A stretch of 43,735 bases of DNA from Bacteroidales bacterium (GTDB taxonomy: Bacteria; Bacteroidota; Bacteroidia; Bacteroidales; UBA932), in the NCBI GenBank assembly GCA_017620335.1, contig JAFZQO010000008.1, forward strand, positions 1 to 43,735, given 5' to 3'. Position 1 is the stretch's first letter. Every line of letters starts with the position of its first letter. Shown one piece after another: positions 7,026 through 14,915 of this stretch. The position numbers and the translations under genes were made by a program. The notes beneath the pieces are model-generated. The model saw nothing but the letters and a program-made list of their open reading frames with translations. It was not told the origin of the DNA and made no database searches.

Positions 7026-8569
7026 TTCTGGAGCTGGCCGAGGACCTCGAAGAGGGCCTTGCCGTCGATGACGACGGTCCGGTACACCGTATCATCCACC
7101 TTATAATACTCATCCCCGTCGAGGACTACGATCTCGTAGTCGTCCGGAAGCTCTGCGACGAGCGCGCCGGCTGGGGGAACAATTGTCTGGTACTGGCCGT
7201 CGGGACCTTCGATGAAGAAGATGCCGTCGTCATAGTAGTACTGCTGGTTCGCGTTGGCGTAGCTCTGGAAGAGTCCGAGGCGCGTAGCGAGGTTGTAAGA
7301 GGCTTCCGCAGCAACGTTGCCGGAGGCGATGGCGGCATTCTGGGCCGCGATCGTTGCGTTGTTCTGCGCTATGATGTCGTTCTGGTCCGCAATGGTGCGG
7401 TAGTTCTCGTTGACGATCCTATAGCTGCGGCGCACGGTGTTATAGTACGCGAAGTCGCAGATCATGAGGTCGAGATTGTACAGGGCGCGGTCGAACAGGA
7501 TTCCGAAAGGAGGCCTGCAGACATAGTAGCAGTCATTCCACCAGCGGTAGTAGATGCCGTCGCAGATATAGTAGTCAATGCCCCAGTAAGGCCGGACGAT
7601 ATAACGTGCGGGAAGAACGCGTACGCGGTATCCGAAGAGGTGCGGTCCCCTGTGATAGAACAGGGAGGGACGTCCGTGCTCGATGAAGTCGCGGTCGCGG
7701 GGATGGACGCGCGGTCCGTTGTCGCGGGGCGGCTCGGAAGCGCGGACGCCGCCGCGGGTTCCCCCGCGGACTCCGGAGCGGGAACCGTCAGGGCGGGCCG
7801 GCGTCACGGTCCTGGAGGACCTGTTGCCGTTCGCCGCTGCGCGGCCCGCGGTCCCGGCGGAACGGGCCGCCGTAGAATTGGAGCGGTTGATGCCTGCGGA
7901 AGAGCGGTTGACATCGGAGGAAGGCCTTGCGACGCTGCCGGACGAACGGTTGGCGCCTGAGTTGGAACGCGACACGCTGCCGGTCGAACGCGAGGCGCTG
8001 CCGGTGGTCGTGGACCTGCGGCTCTGCGTACTGGTCGACGGGCGCGACGCCGCGCTGCCATTGGAGCGCGAAGCGCTTCCCGTTGAGCGCGAGACGCTGC
8101 CCGAAGAACGGCTGGAGCCGGAATTGGAGCGGCTGGCGGCGCTGCCGGAAGTCGTGGACCTGCGGTTCTGCGGGCTCACGGTAGAACGCGAGGCGGTGCT
8201 GTTGGAACGCGATGCGCCCGCCGTGGAGCGGGAAATGCTCCCGGAGGAACGGGACGCGCTCGAAGACGACCTCGAAACGCTTGACGACGGCCTCGACATG
8301 CTGCCGGTCGAACGCGATGCGGTGCCGGATGACCTGGAAACGCTTGAGGACGGGCGCGAGACACTGCCGGATGACCTGGAAGCGCCGCCCGAAGAGCGTG
8401 AAACACTGCCGGACGAACGTGCGCCGCCGCCGGATGAAGATGAACGCGAAACAGACGAAGAAGACGAGCGTCCTCCTCCTCCGCGTGACTGGGCGAAAGC
8501 CGCTTCCGGTGACATTGCCAGAGCCGCGACAACCGTTGCAGCAAGGGCTATTTTAAGGAATCTTTTCAT
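7022..8569 (-). CDS. Secreted Ser/Arg heptapeptide-repeat protein with DUF6515-like C-terminus
   Basis: A 515-residue protein. Residues 1-26 are a signal peptide (cleavage near AFA|Q). Residues about 38-285 are low complexity, built from a seven-residue unit of the form S-x-S-R-S-S-G (for example SVSRPSS, TASRSTG, GASRSNS) and strongly basic. The C-terminal half is rich in Tyr, Trp and Asp (WGIDYYICDGIYYRWWND), then a helical QNNATIAAQNAAIA stretch, then a block ending VPPAGALVAELPDDYEIVVL and DGDEYYKVDDTVYRTVV. This last block recalls DUF6515 proteins of Bacteroidota, an identification from memory. Probably exported to periplasm or surface; the basic repeat could bind acidic polymers, which is speculation. 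The repeat also keeps the opposite strand open over 300 codons, which I judge to be an artefact. Confidence 0.7.
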   Translation of the reverse strand: MKRFLKIALAATVVAALAMSPEAAFAQSRGGGGRSSSSSVSRSSSSGGGARSSGSVSRSSGGASRSSGSVSRPSSSVSRSSGTASRSTGSMSRPSSSVSRSSSSASRSSGSISRSTAGASRSNSTASRSTVSPQNRRSTTSGSAASRSNSGSSRSSGSVSRSTGSASRSNGSAASRPSTSTQSRRSTTTGSASRSTGSVSRSNSGANRSSGSVARPSSDVNRSSAGINRSNSTAARSAGTAGRAAANGNRSSRTVTPARPDGSRSGVRGGTRGGVRASEPPRDNGPRVHPRDRDFIEHGRPSLFYHRGPHLFGYRVRVLPARYIVRPYWGIDYYICDGIYYRWWNDCYYVCRPPFGILFDRALYNLDLMICDFAYYNTVRRSYRIVNENYRTIADQNDIIAQNNATIAAQNAAIASGNVAAEASYNLATRLGLFQSYANANQQYYYDDGIFFIEGPDGQYQTIVPPAGALVAELPDDYEIVVLDGDEYYKVDDTVYRTVVIDGKALFEVLGQLQN

Positions 8570-8631
8570 ATCTGCTGTCTATGTTTAGTTAACGAAACTT
8601 TCACAATAGACGAACGAAGCCTTAAAATGTT

Positions 8632-8666
8632 AAAAAGGGATGCACCCCGCGCGGGATGCATCCCTT
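8632..8666 (-). terminator. Intrinsic terminator after ppiD
   Basis: AAGGGATGCA (8635-8644) pairs with TGCATCCCTT (8657-8666), with an inner CCC/GGG extension and a GCGC loop. On the minus strand it is followed by a T run, 26 bases after the ppiD stop. Confidence 0.8.
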
Positions 8667-8691
8667 CGAAACCGGATATCCGGCGGTATTC

Positions 8692-10797
8692 CTAGAAGAA
8701 ACGGGCCCTGTTGTCCTTCACGTCGGCGTCATCCATCATGACGGACATGAGCATCTGGGCATTGTAAGCGTTCTTCTGCTGCTCGTAGAGAGCCGCATCG
8801 TCCTCGGTGTAGAAGGAACCGGTGTCGCGTCCCTTGACCTGGAACACATAGACGCCGATGTTACCTGCCACGGGGCCGCTAAGGACGCCGACGGGGGCGT
8901 TGACCACGGCACCGATGAACTTGGGATCGAGCACGCTGTTGCCAAGGGCGGAGAAAGTGACTCCGGACTGGCTGCTGACGGTGTAGCCAAGGGCGTCGGC
9001 AACATCCTGGATGTCGGTCATGCCCTTGATCTGCTCGGCGATCTCGGCGGCCTTCTTCTCGTTGGCCTTGCGGCTGAAGAGCAGCTCGCGGATGCTCTGG
9101 GCAGCCTCGTTGATGGTGGCATAGCCCTCCTCGTGGATGTCATTGACGGTAGCGACGAAGAAGTAGTTCTGGTTCACCGTGATGATGTCGGAAACCTGTC
9201 CGGGCTTGTGGTCGAAGATCCAGCGGGTAACCTCCCTGGCGTTGTCGATGGCGCCGTAGGAAGAGTTGGCCTCGTTCACCCTCGTCATGGGGTGGGAATA
9301 GACGCCAAGGGAGTCGACGGCGGCCATGTAGGCCTCGTGGCTGCCTCCCTTCTTGGTGCCGTGGGCGAGGGTGGCGAACTTGTTGGCCTGTGCATAGTAG
9401 CCGTTGTAGGTCTCGTTGCTGGGAACGGCGGTCTTCTCGAGGATGGCCACCTGCTTCTTCTGGATGGGGGCGGACTTCTTGGAGACGAGGATTACGTGGG
9501 TGCCATAGACGGTATTAAGGACATACGGCTTGCCGACCTGGGCCTCGATAACGGACTCGAAGCCGGGGATCATGTAATTCTGGGTCATCCAGCCGATGGT
9601 TCCGAGCTCGCCGTCCACGTTGGAAGACTGGTCGGCGGAGTATTCGGCCACGAGGTTGGAGAAGTTGACCCCGGGCTTGGAGGCCACCTGCACCAGGCTG
9701 TCGGCCAGGTGGGCGGCGTCGTCACCGGAGAGAAGGATGTGCTTGACATACGCGGAGTCGGGAACCATGGCGGTATCCATCACCCTGACCGCATAGAAGG
9801 TGTTGCCGTCGGAATAGACGGGGGATACACCGTCCTGGCCGGAGAACACGAAGGCGTCGATGTCGGAATTGAGGGAACTAAGCTCACCCTCCTTGTACCA
9901 GTAGGAATCCAGGGACCTGTCGGAGTTCTTGAGGAGGAAGTTCCTCATGTTGTCGGTGGCGGCGAACTCCTCGTAGACCTCGGAGACCTTGGCGTTGGCG
10001 GCGGCGATGTCGTCATCGGAAGGAATGACCTCGAACACCACATACTCCATGTCGCGGCTCTCGGTCTGCTTGAAGAAGTCCTTGTGGGAGTTATAATAGT
10101 CCTTGATCTCGTTGTCGGACACGACGACGGTGGTGTCGGTGGAGTAAAGGAGGGGGACCATCACGAAGTCCACGTCGGCGGTCTCGTTGTTCTCGGAGAT
10201 GGCCTTGCGGAGCATGAGGGGGTTCTGGTACGAGCTGGCGGTGAAAAGCGAGCCGTACTTCTCGTAGAACTGCTGGGTATAGACGGTGTTCTGGAGATAG
10301 TTCCAGTAAAGCTTGTAGTTGTCGTCGGCGCCGGTGAGCCTGACGAAGTCCACCACCTGGTCCGGGGCGAAATTGCCGTCGGCGTCAAGGAACATGGAGT
10401 TCTGGTAAATGACAGGGGAAGGGTTGGCTCCGGTGGTGAGGTCCACCATCTCATCCTCGCCGACGGTGATGCCGGCAGCCTTGGCCTGCTTTACGAAGAG
10501 GAACTTGTCCACGAGCGACTGCCATGCGGCGTTCCTGATCTGGGTGTGCTCCTCCTCGGAGGATGCGGAAGAACCGGTGGTCAGCTCATTGAGGGTGGTG
10601 AAACGGTCTACCTCTTCCTGGAAGTCCGTATAGGATATGGATTTGCCGTTGATCTTGCCGACGTCATACTTGGAAGACATGGACTGAACGGCCGACTGGA
10701 TCTGTCCGGGGTCGATGATAAACGAGAGAAGGCCCAATGCAACGATGATGGAGATTGCAAGGCCGAATTTAGTGCGTAGGGTCTGAAGAACAGCCAT
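8692..10797 (-). CDS. ppiD: Membrane-anchored periplasmic peptidyl-prolyl isomerase/chaperone, PpiD/SurA type
   Basis: The ATG at 10797 gives 701 residues beginning MAVLQTLRTKFG, the usual Bacteroidota PpiD start; a longer frame would need TTG at 10824. One N-terminal transmembrane helix (about 11-28) is followed by a SurA-N/PpiD-type helical domain (KINGKSISYTDFQEEVDRF) and at least one PpiC parvulin domain starting near residue 350 (YVKHILLSGDDAAHLADSL). The C-terminal half has a second parvulin-like segment and is rich in alpha-helix. It helps fold outer-membrane and periplasmic proteins and sits at the downstream end of an envelope cluster (coaX, barrel, TPR, lptC, ppiD). In relatives a CBS-domain hemolysin-like gene often lies between lptC and ppiD; it is absent here. 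It is bounded by its own promoter and terminator. Confidence 0.9.
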   Translation of the reverse strand: MAVLQTLRTKFGLAISIIVALGLLSFIIDPGQIQSAVQSMSSKYDVGKINGKSISYTDFQEEVDRFTTLNELTTGSSASSEEEHTQIRNAAWQSLVDKFLFVKQAKAAGITVGEDEMVDLTTGANPSPVIYQNSMFLDADGNFAPDQVVDFVRLTGADDNYKLYWNYLQNTVYTQQFYEKYGSLFTASSYQNPLMLRKAISENNETADVDFVMVPLLYSTDTTVVVSDNEIKDYYNSHKDFFKQTESRDMEYVVFEVIPSDDDIAAANAKVSEVYEEFAATDNMRNFLLKNSDRSLDSYWYKEGELSSLNSDIDAFVFSGQDGVSPVYSDGNTFYAVRVMDTAMVPDSAYVKHILLSGDDAAHLADSLVQVASKPGVNFSNLVAEYSADQSSNVDGELGTIGWMTQNYMIPGFESVIEAQVGKPYVLNTVYGTHVILVSKKSAPIQKKQVAILEKTAVPSNETYNGYYAQANKFATLAHGTKKGGSHEAYMAAVDSLGVYSHPMTRVNEANSSYGAIDNAREVTRWIFDHKPGQVSDIITVNQNYFFVATVNDIHEEGYATINEAAQSIRELLFSRKANEKKAAEIAEQIKGMTDIQDVADALGYTVSSQSGVTFSALGNSVLDPKFIGAVVNAPVGVLSGPVAGNIGVYVFQVKGRDTGSFYTEDDAALYEQQKNAYNAQMLMSVMMDDADVKDNRARFF

Positions 10798-10833
10798 TGT
10801 ATTGTAACTTTTGTTTAAACTCAATTTGGGCTG

Positions 10834-10841
10834 CGAAGATA
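10834..10841 (-). promoter_or_regulatory. -7 element for ppiD
   Basis: On the minus strand the bases read TATCTTCG, one base from TAnnTTTG and a common Bacteroidota variant, 36 bases before the ppiD ATG in the short gap after lptC. Confidence 0.5.
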
Positions 10842-10863
10842 GTGAATTTCTTTAAATACTTCA

Positions 10864-11466
10864 CTATTTTTTAGGAAAAGGACCTATAAAATTAACAGAA
10901 TCAATCATTACCACCGTGCTGTCCTGCACAACGACGCCGAAACTGTTGAAAGGCCGGAGGATGGTGGAATTCCTCGCGTGGTCGTCGGAACGCATCCCGT
11001 ACCCCTGCATGAAACCGTCCGGAGAATACATCCTGATATAGCAGTCCGTAAATATCTCACCGGTGGCGCGGTCCCAGTAAAGGGTGTCGGTTTCCATTAC
11101 CTCGCGTTTTATGACGTTCTGTATGACGACGTTGCCAAAAGCGGCCCACGTTTCATCGTCCTTGTCCTTGTACGTCTCGTGCATGGCGTCGTCGGAGAAG
11201 ATGGTGGTCTCGAGCAGCCCCTCGTCCGTGTAGCTGTACACGGCCATGCCCTTGGGGAAGGTCTCGCGCGAGACCGTATCGTTCTCGTAGCGTTCCATCA
11301 GGTCCGCCTCCATCCTCATCAGGACAACGCCGTTCTTGGTCTGGACGGCGAACATGTTGTCTATGGTCTGGAGCGGGACCGACGAAAGGTCGAGGGCGTC
11401 GGCTTCGGCAAGTTTCCCCTTGCATGAAAACAAGATGAAAGCAACCGCTACCGCGGTTGCCATCAT
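10864..11466 (-). CDS. lptC: LPS export lipoprotein LptC
   Basis: The ATG at 11466 gives 200 residues; the frame can extend only to a TTG at 11493, so the Met-Met start is preferred. A lipoprotein signal peptide (MMATAVAVAFILFSC, modified Cys 15) replaces the transmembrane anchor of the E. coli protein, a usual Bacteroidota form. The rest follows the LptC beta-jellyroll pattern with NMFAVQTKNGVVLMRMEAD, VYSYTDEGLLETTIFSDDA, WAAFGNVVIQN and DCYIRMYSPDG. LptC passes lipopolysaccharide from the LptB2FG inner-membrane complex to LptA. It follows the TPR gene by 35 bases and precedes ppiD. The usual hemolysin-like neighbour is absent. Confidence 0.85.
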   Translation of the reverse strand: MMATAVAVAFILFSCKGKLAEADALDLSSVPLQTIDNMFAVQTKNGVVLMRMEADLMERYENDTVSRETFPKGMAVYSYTDEGLLETTIFSDDAMHETYKDKDDETWAAFGNVVIQNVIKREVMETDTLYWDRATGEIFTDCYIRMYSPDGFMQGYGMRSDDHARNSTILRPFNSFGVVVQDSTVVMIDSVNFIGPFPKK

Positions 11467-11501
11467 CTTCAGAGTATGTGCCCGTGCAGGCAAGATGTCA
11501 G

Positions 11502-12824
11502 TTATTTCTGTGTCCTGACCGTGGTGGTCGCCCTCATGCCGCCGCAGGAGACGGTATAGGACTGGCCGTTGGTGAGGTCATACATGAAGGCCTCGGCGGT
11601 CTGTGGATAGTAGGCGGAGTAGGAGCCGATGAGCTTGTTGGCGTCGTCGGTGAGGGACGGATCGGCGGCCTTGGCCTTCTGCAGGAAGTCGACTGCTACC
11701 CAGTAAGGAGCCCTGCGCTCGATCTCGTTTCCGCCGCAGTTGGTGGAACCCCAGATGGTGCCCATCAGGAAGTAAGCCTTGCCAGAGAGGGTCGGATTGA
11801 GGTCGATGGCCTTCTGTGCCGCGGCGTAAGCCTTGGCGTTCTGGCCGTTCTTGGAGCAGAACACCGCAAGCTCGTAGTTGTAGTCGCCGTCGGTGGAGGC
11901 GTCGGACTCGGGATAGTTGATGGCTTCCTCGAGATACTTGATGGCGTCCGCGACGTTGCCCCTGGAGGAGTTGAGCCTGTAGAGGAAGTATGCGGAGTTG
12001 TACGAAGGATCGAGCTTGTACATGTTGGTGACGGCATTGAGATACAGGTCGTTGCCGGTGCAGTCGTCGGTGATGCTCATCATCTTGACGATGTTGTTCA
12101 CCAGGTCAAGGTTGTTGGGATCGGCCTCGAAACGGGGGGTGAAGAGGGCGATGAGGTTCTCGCAGGAAGCGACCTTGCTGGTGATGAACAGGGACTCGAC
12201 GTCGGTCTTGACCTTCTCGAGCTGCTCGGCGTCAGCCTCGTTCTCGGGGGTGGATGCGTTGAGCATCTCCATCGAGGACTGATAGGTGTTGATGACATCC
12301 TCGGCGGTGAGCTTGCCTGCCTGGAACAGGTCGATGGCGGCGTTCAGGTTGAACAGGAAGATAGAGGGCTTGGTGGCCTCCTTGAGCTCGCCGATGATGT
12401 TCTGGTAGGTGTCATACAGACGCTGGGGATTGTCCTTGATATAGTTGTACATATCGAGGCCCTTGTTGTTGAGGGCGGTCTCCTTGTTCTTCGGATAGTA
12501 CTCGGCCCTGACGTCATAGAGGTCCATGAGGGAATCGACGACGGCGCGCTGCGCCTCGGCGTCCTTGGTCTTGGCTATGACCTGCTTGAGCAGGGTGGAA
12601 CCATGGATCAGCATGTTCTGGTTAGCCGTAGGGGGACAGAGCTTGTAGGCTTTCCTCCAGTTGGGAAGAGCTTCGTCATAGTTCTTCTGCTTGTAGTACT
12701 CGGAGTAGTAGGAGAGGTACTTGATACACTCTGCGCTGTCGGCGCCGTATTTGCCCTGTGCCGACATCCTTGCTCCCGGGAAGAGCAGTGCAATGGTCAA
12801 AATTGCGTAAATAATTTTTTTCAT
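11502..12824 (-). CDS. Secreted TPR-repeat protein
   Basis: A 440-residue protein with a signal peptide (MKKIIYAILTIALLFPG, cleavage near residue 23). Tetratricopeptide-type repeats are seen near residues 40-60 (YYKQKNYDEALPNWRKAY) and again at about 270-380 (NSAYFLYRLNSSRGNVADAI, AYAAAQKAIDLNPTLSGKAY). The protein is highly helical with abundant Asn, Tyr and Asp. This position between a barrel gene and lptC is a known Bacteroidota arrangement, so a scaffolding role in outer-membrane or LPS assembly is plausible but not shown. The gene starts 24 bases after the barrel gene stops. Confidence 0.75.
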   Translation of the reverse strand: MKKIIYAILTIALLFPGARMSAQGKYGADSAECIKYLSYYSEYYKQKNYDEALPNWRKAYKLCPPTANQNMLIHGSTLLKQVIAKTKDAEAQRAVVDSLMDLYDVRAEYYPKNKETALNNKGLDMYNYIKDNPQRLYDTYQNIIGELKEATKPSIFLFNLNAAIDLFQAGKLTAEDVINTYQSSMEMLNASTPENEADAEQLEKVKTDVESLFITSKVASCENLIALFTPRFEADPNNLDLVNNIVKMMSITDDCTGNDLYLNAVTNMYKLDPSYNSAYFLYRLNSSRGNVADAIKYLEEAINYPESDASTDGDYNYELAVFCSKNGQNAKAYAAAQKAIDLNPTLSGKAYFLMGTIWGSTNCGGNEIERRAPYWVAVDFLQKAKAADPSLTDDANKLIGSYSAYYPQTAEAFMYDLTNGQSYTVSCGGMRATTTVRTQK

Positions 12825-12848
12825 ATCCTAAATAGTGTTAGTTTCAAA

Positions 12849-14177
12849 CTACCTGTAAGTAAACTTTCGGAACCACATGTCGTGGAAGTTGAACCCGACG
12901 GTGAAGTTCACGTATCTCTCCCGTATCAGGTTTCCGACGTCTGACGAACGCTGGCCCACGGCCACGGCGAACGTCACTGCGTTGTAGTTTTGCTGCAACA
13001 TCGGCAGGGATGCGCCCAGGGTCAGACCGAAGTCGTTTATCTGGTGTCCGTCCACCGCGAAGCCCGAATCCTTGTAGTAAGCACCGATCCGGTAGGTGCA
13101 ACGCTTTAAGTAGTACCTGACGTCGTTCCTGTTCGGAACTATTTCAAAGCCGGCCCTGAACTCCTGCGACAACCTGGTGTCGAAGACCGAAGAGCCTTTC
13201 ACTGCAAAGCCCTTCGCAACATCCATACCAGACTTTGTCCAATCGGCCCGGTAATAGTTGATTTCAGCGTGCCATTTGTCTGAATTGCTGAAAGATATGC
13301 CCGTTCCAATGGTCTCGGGGATGCAAACGTCCCCCTTACCGGCCAGTTCGTTGCGGGAATAGCTGAGGGTGTCGGTCTGCGAAGCTCCCGTGGAAATGCG
13401 GTAGTCCTCGACCGCACCCTTGAGGGCGATGCCGGTCTCGTAGGTGGCCCCGAGGCCGAGGCTCATGCCGTTGCCGAGGGGCTGCTCATACTGGACTCCC
13501 GCCTTGGCGGAATTACCCTTGAGGACGAGTTTGTATCCGGAACTGATGTCGCTGTAAGCAGACTTGGCGAAGGAGAAGACGTTCTCCTTGGCGATGTTGC
13601 CGAAGAGGGTGCGGCCCTCTATGCCGAGCGAAAGGCGCTTCCACAGGGTGACGCCGGCCGCGGCGAACAGCTGGTACGTTCCGCCCTTGCCGGCGGAATA
13701 ATACACGGCGTTGCCCGTCCTTCCGACGATCGACGGGTCTTCGAGCACATAGGAATAGCGGTACCCCGTCGAAGAATAAGGGGCTATGCCGAACATCATC
13801 GCCACGTCGGGATACTTTATCGGCATGGAGATGGTGATGTTGTTGACGTTGAAGGCGTTATTGACCGACGACTTGTCCCCCTGGGTGAACATGCGGTTGC
13901 TCTGGATCACCGACATCTCGGCCATGAACGACAGGGAGTCGCGCGCGGTGACCGCGGCGGGATTGAGGAAGTTGATGAGGCGCCTGTTCCTGGTGGCGAT
14001 GCCAACGCCTCCCATTCCGAGGTTGTACGCGGAACCCTGGGTATAGATGTCGCCTATTCCGAAGATGGAATACGGCGTGAAACCGGTATATGCCCCGTCC
14101 TGTGCCTGCATGGACAGTCCCGTCGCCAGGACTGCGAAGCACACGGCCAGTATCTTACTGAGTCTTCCTTTCAACAT
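12849..14177 (-). CDS. Outer-membrane beta-barrel protein (OmpP1/FadL-like)
   Basis: A 442-residue protein with a signal peptide (residues about 1-25, cleavage after MQA). The mature start YTGFTPYSIFGIGDIYTQGS, then GMGGVGIATRN and NFLNPAAVTARDSLSFMAEM, is typical of the Bacteroidota FadL/OmpP1-like family, and the remainder alternates polar and aromatic residues in strands. The last strand is FTVGFNFHDMWFRKFTYR, with aromatic residues near the end as in barrels but ending in Arg. Its start overlaps the end of coaX by 23 bases, and the TPR gene follows. Ligand unknown; the family transports hydrophobic compounds in proteobacteria, but this cannot be assumed here. Confidence 0.75.
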   Translation of the reverse strand: MLKGRLSKILAVCFAVLATGLSMQAQDGAYTGFTPYSIFGIGDIYTQGSAYNLGMGGVGIATRNRRLINFLNPAAVTARDSLSFMAEMSVIQSNRMFTQGDKSSVNNAFNVNNITISMPIKYPDVAMMFGIAPYSSTGYRYSYVLEDPSIVGRTGNAVYYSAGKGGTYQLFAAAGVTLWKRLSLGIEGRTLFGNIAKENVFSFAKSAYSDISSGYKLVLKGNSAKAGVQYEQPLGNGMSLGLGATYETGIALKGAVEDYRISTGASQTDTLSYSRNELAGKGDVCIPETIGTGISFSNSDKWHAEINYYRADWTKSGMDVAKGFAVKGSSVFDTRLSQEFRAGFEIVPNRNDVRYYLKRCTYRIGAYYKDSGFAVDGHQINDFGLTLGASLPMLQQNYNAVTFAVAVGQRSSDVGNLIRERYVNFTVGFNFHDMWFRKFTYR

Positions 14178-14883
14178 AATCGTCAGTGATTAAAGCCAAA
14201 CCGATCAATACCAGATTACAAACTACAAAGATGGAGTTTTTCATCCTTTTTGCAAAATAATTCGCATCTCCGCCTGTAAATACGACGATATTACCGGGTT
14301 TGGAATCGACGTACCCCTGTATTTCAAACATTATGCCCGAAACGACCCCGGCTTCGATCGAGGACTGCACCGAAGTGCCCACGGAAGGGGGATTGTCAGG
14401 GATATTGACTGAGGGCAATGCCTTGGAATAACGGTTCACGGCCTTGAAGCGGGTGCGGCATCCGAGGGATATGTTTCCGCCCTGCCAGGTGCCGTCCTCC
14501 CCGAGGAAATCGACCGTTAGCGTCGTGCCGAAATCCACCAGGGTGCAGGCCTTCCCCTTGAAAAGGTAGCGGGTTCCAATCAGGGCCGCCGCGCGGTCGA
14601 AGGTCAGGTGTTCCGGTATCCCGTACCTTCCGAGGACTTCCTTGTGGGAAGGGTCCAGGAGCAGCATGTCCGGACATGCCTTCCTCAGCCTTTTCTCCTC
14701 CGCGCCGGAAATGTCATAGACCGACGCCACCACCACGGTGGAAGGTTTCTCCTTCTCCACGAGTGAAAGGATGAATTCTGTTTTTTTCTCCCCCTGGTAA
14801 CGGAAGGTCTTTCCGAGGGTCATGCCTTCGGAAAGGGCCGCCTTCAGGGCGGTGTTGCCTATTTCTATGAGTAGATTCTGCAT
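14155..14883 (-). CDS. coaX: Type III pantothenate kinase
   Basis: The ATG at 14883 gives 242 residues beginning MQNLLIEIGNTALKAAL, the standard CoaX start with the Asn of the phosphate-binding loop; an upstream extension would need TTG. Further landmarks are GIPEHLTFDRAAALIGTRY (pantothenate-site region), LVDFGTTLTVDFL (the DxGT ATPase motif, here DFGTT) and GGNISLGCRTRF. CoaX phosphorylates pantothenate, the first step of coenzyme A synthesis, and belongs to the ASKHA superfamily. Length is typical. The end overlaps the barrel gene by 23 bases, so the two are co-transcribed. It starts 32 bases downstream of the mfd stop and may be part of one long minus-strand transcript from the mfd promoter region. 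Confidence 0.93.
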   Translation of the reverse strand: MQNLLIEIGNTALKAALSEGMTLGKTFRYQGEKKTEFILSLVEKEKPSTVVVASVYDISGAEEKRLRKACPDMLLLDPSHKEVLGRYGIPEHLTFDRAAALIGTRYLFKGKACTLVDFGTTLTVDFLGEDGTWQGGNISLGCRTRFKAVNRYSKALPSVNIPDNPPSVGTSVQSSIEAGVVSGIMFEIQGYVDSKPGNIVVFTGGDANYFAKRMKNSIFVVCNLVLIGLALITDDYVERKTQ

Positions 14884-14915
14884 CCTGCGTGTGTGGAAAG
14901 GCAAATTTACGCTTT

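Noticed and set aside
7683-8588. A 301-codon open frame on plus with LPxERxA-type repeats, opposite the Ser/Arg repeat protein
   Set aside because: The repeat is the complement of the heptapeptide repeat on minus. The sense protein has a signal peptide and a conserved C-terminal domain; the antisense one has neither.
8656-10779. A 707-codon open frame on plus, opposite ppiD
   Set aside because: It mirrors the ppiD frame; C-ending codons on the sense strand leave few stops on the opposite strand. The protein is repetitive in Gly, Val, Asp and Leu without recognisable domains, whereas ppiD is a clear family member.
11457-12944. A 495-codon open frame on plus, opposite lptC/TPR genes
   Set aside because: It crosses two real gene boundaries and has the Gly/Val/Leu-rich make-up of a shadow frame.
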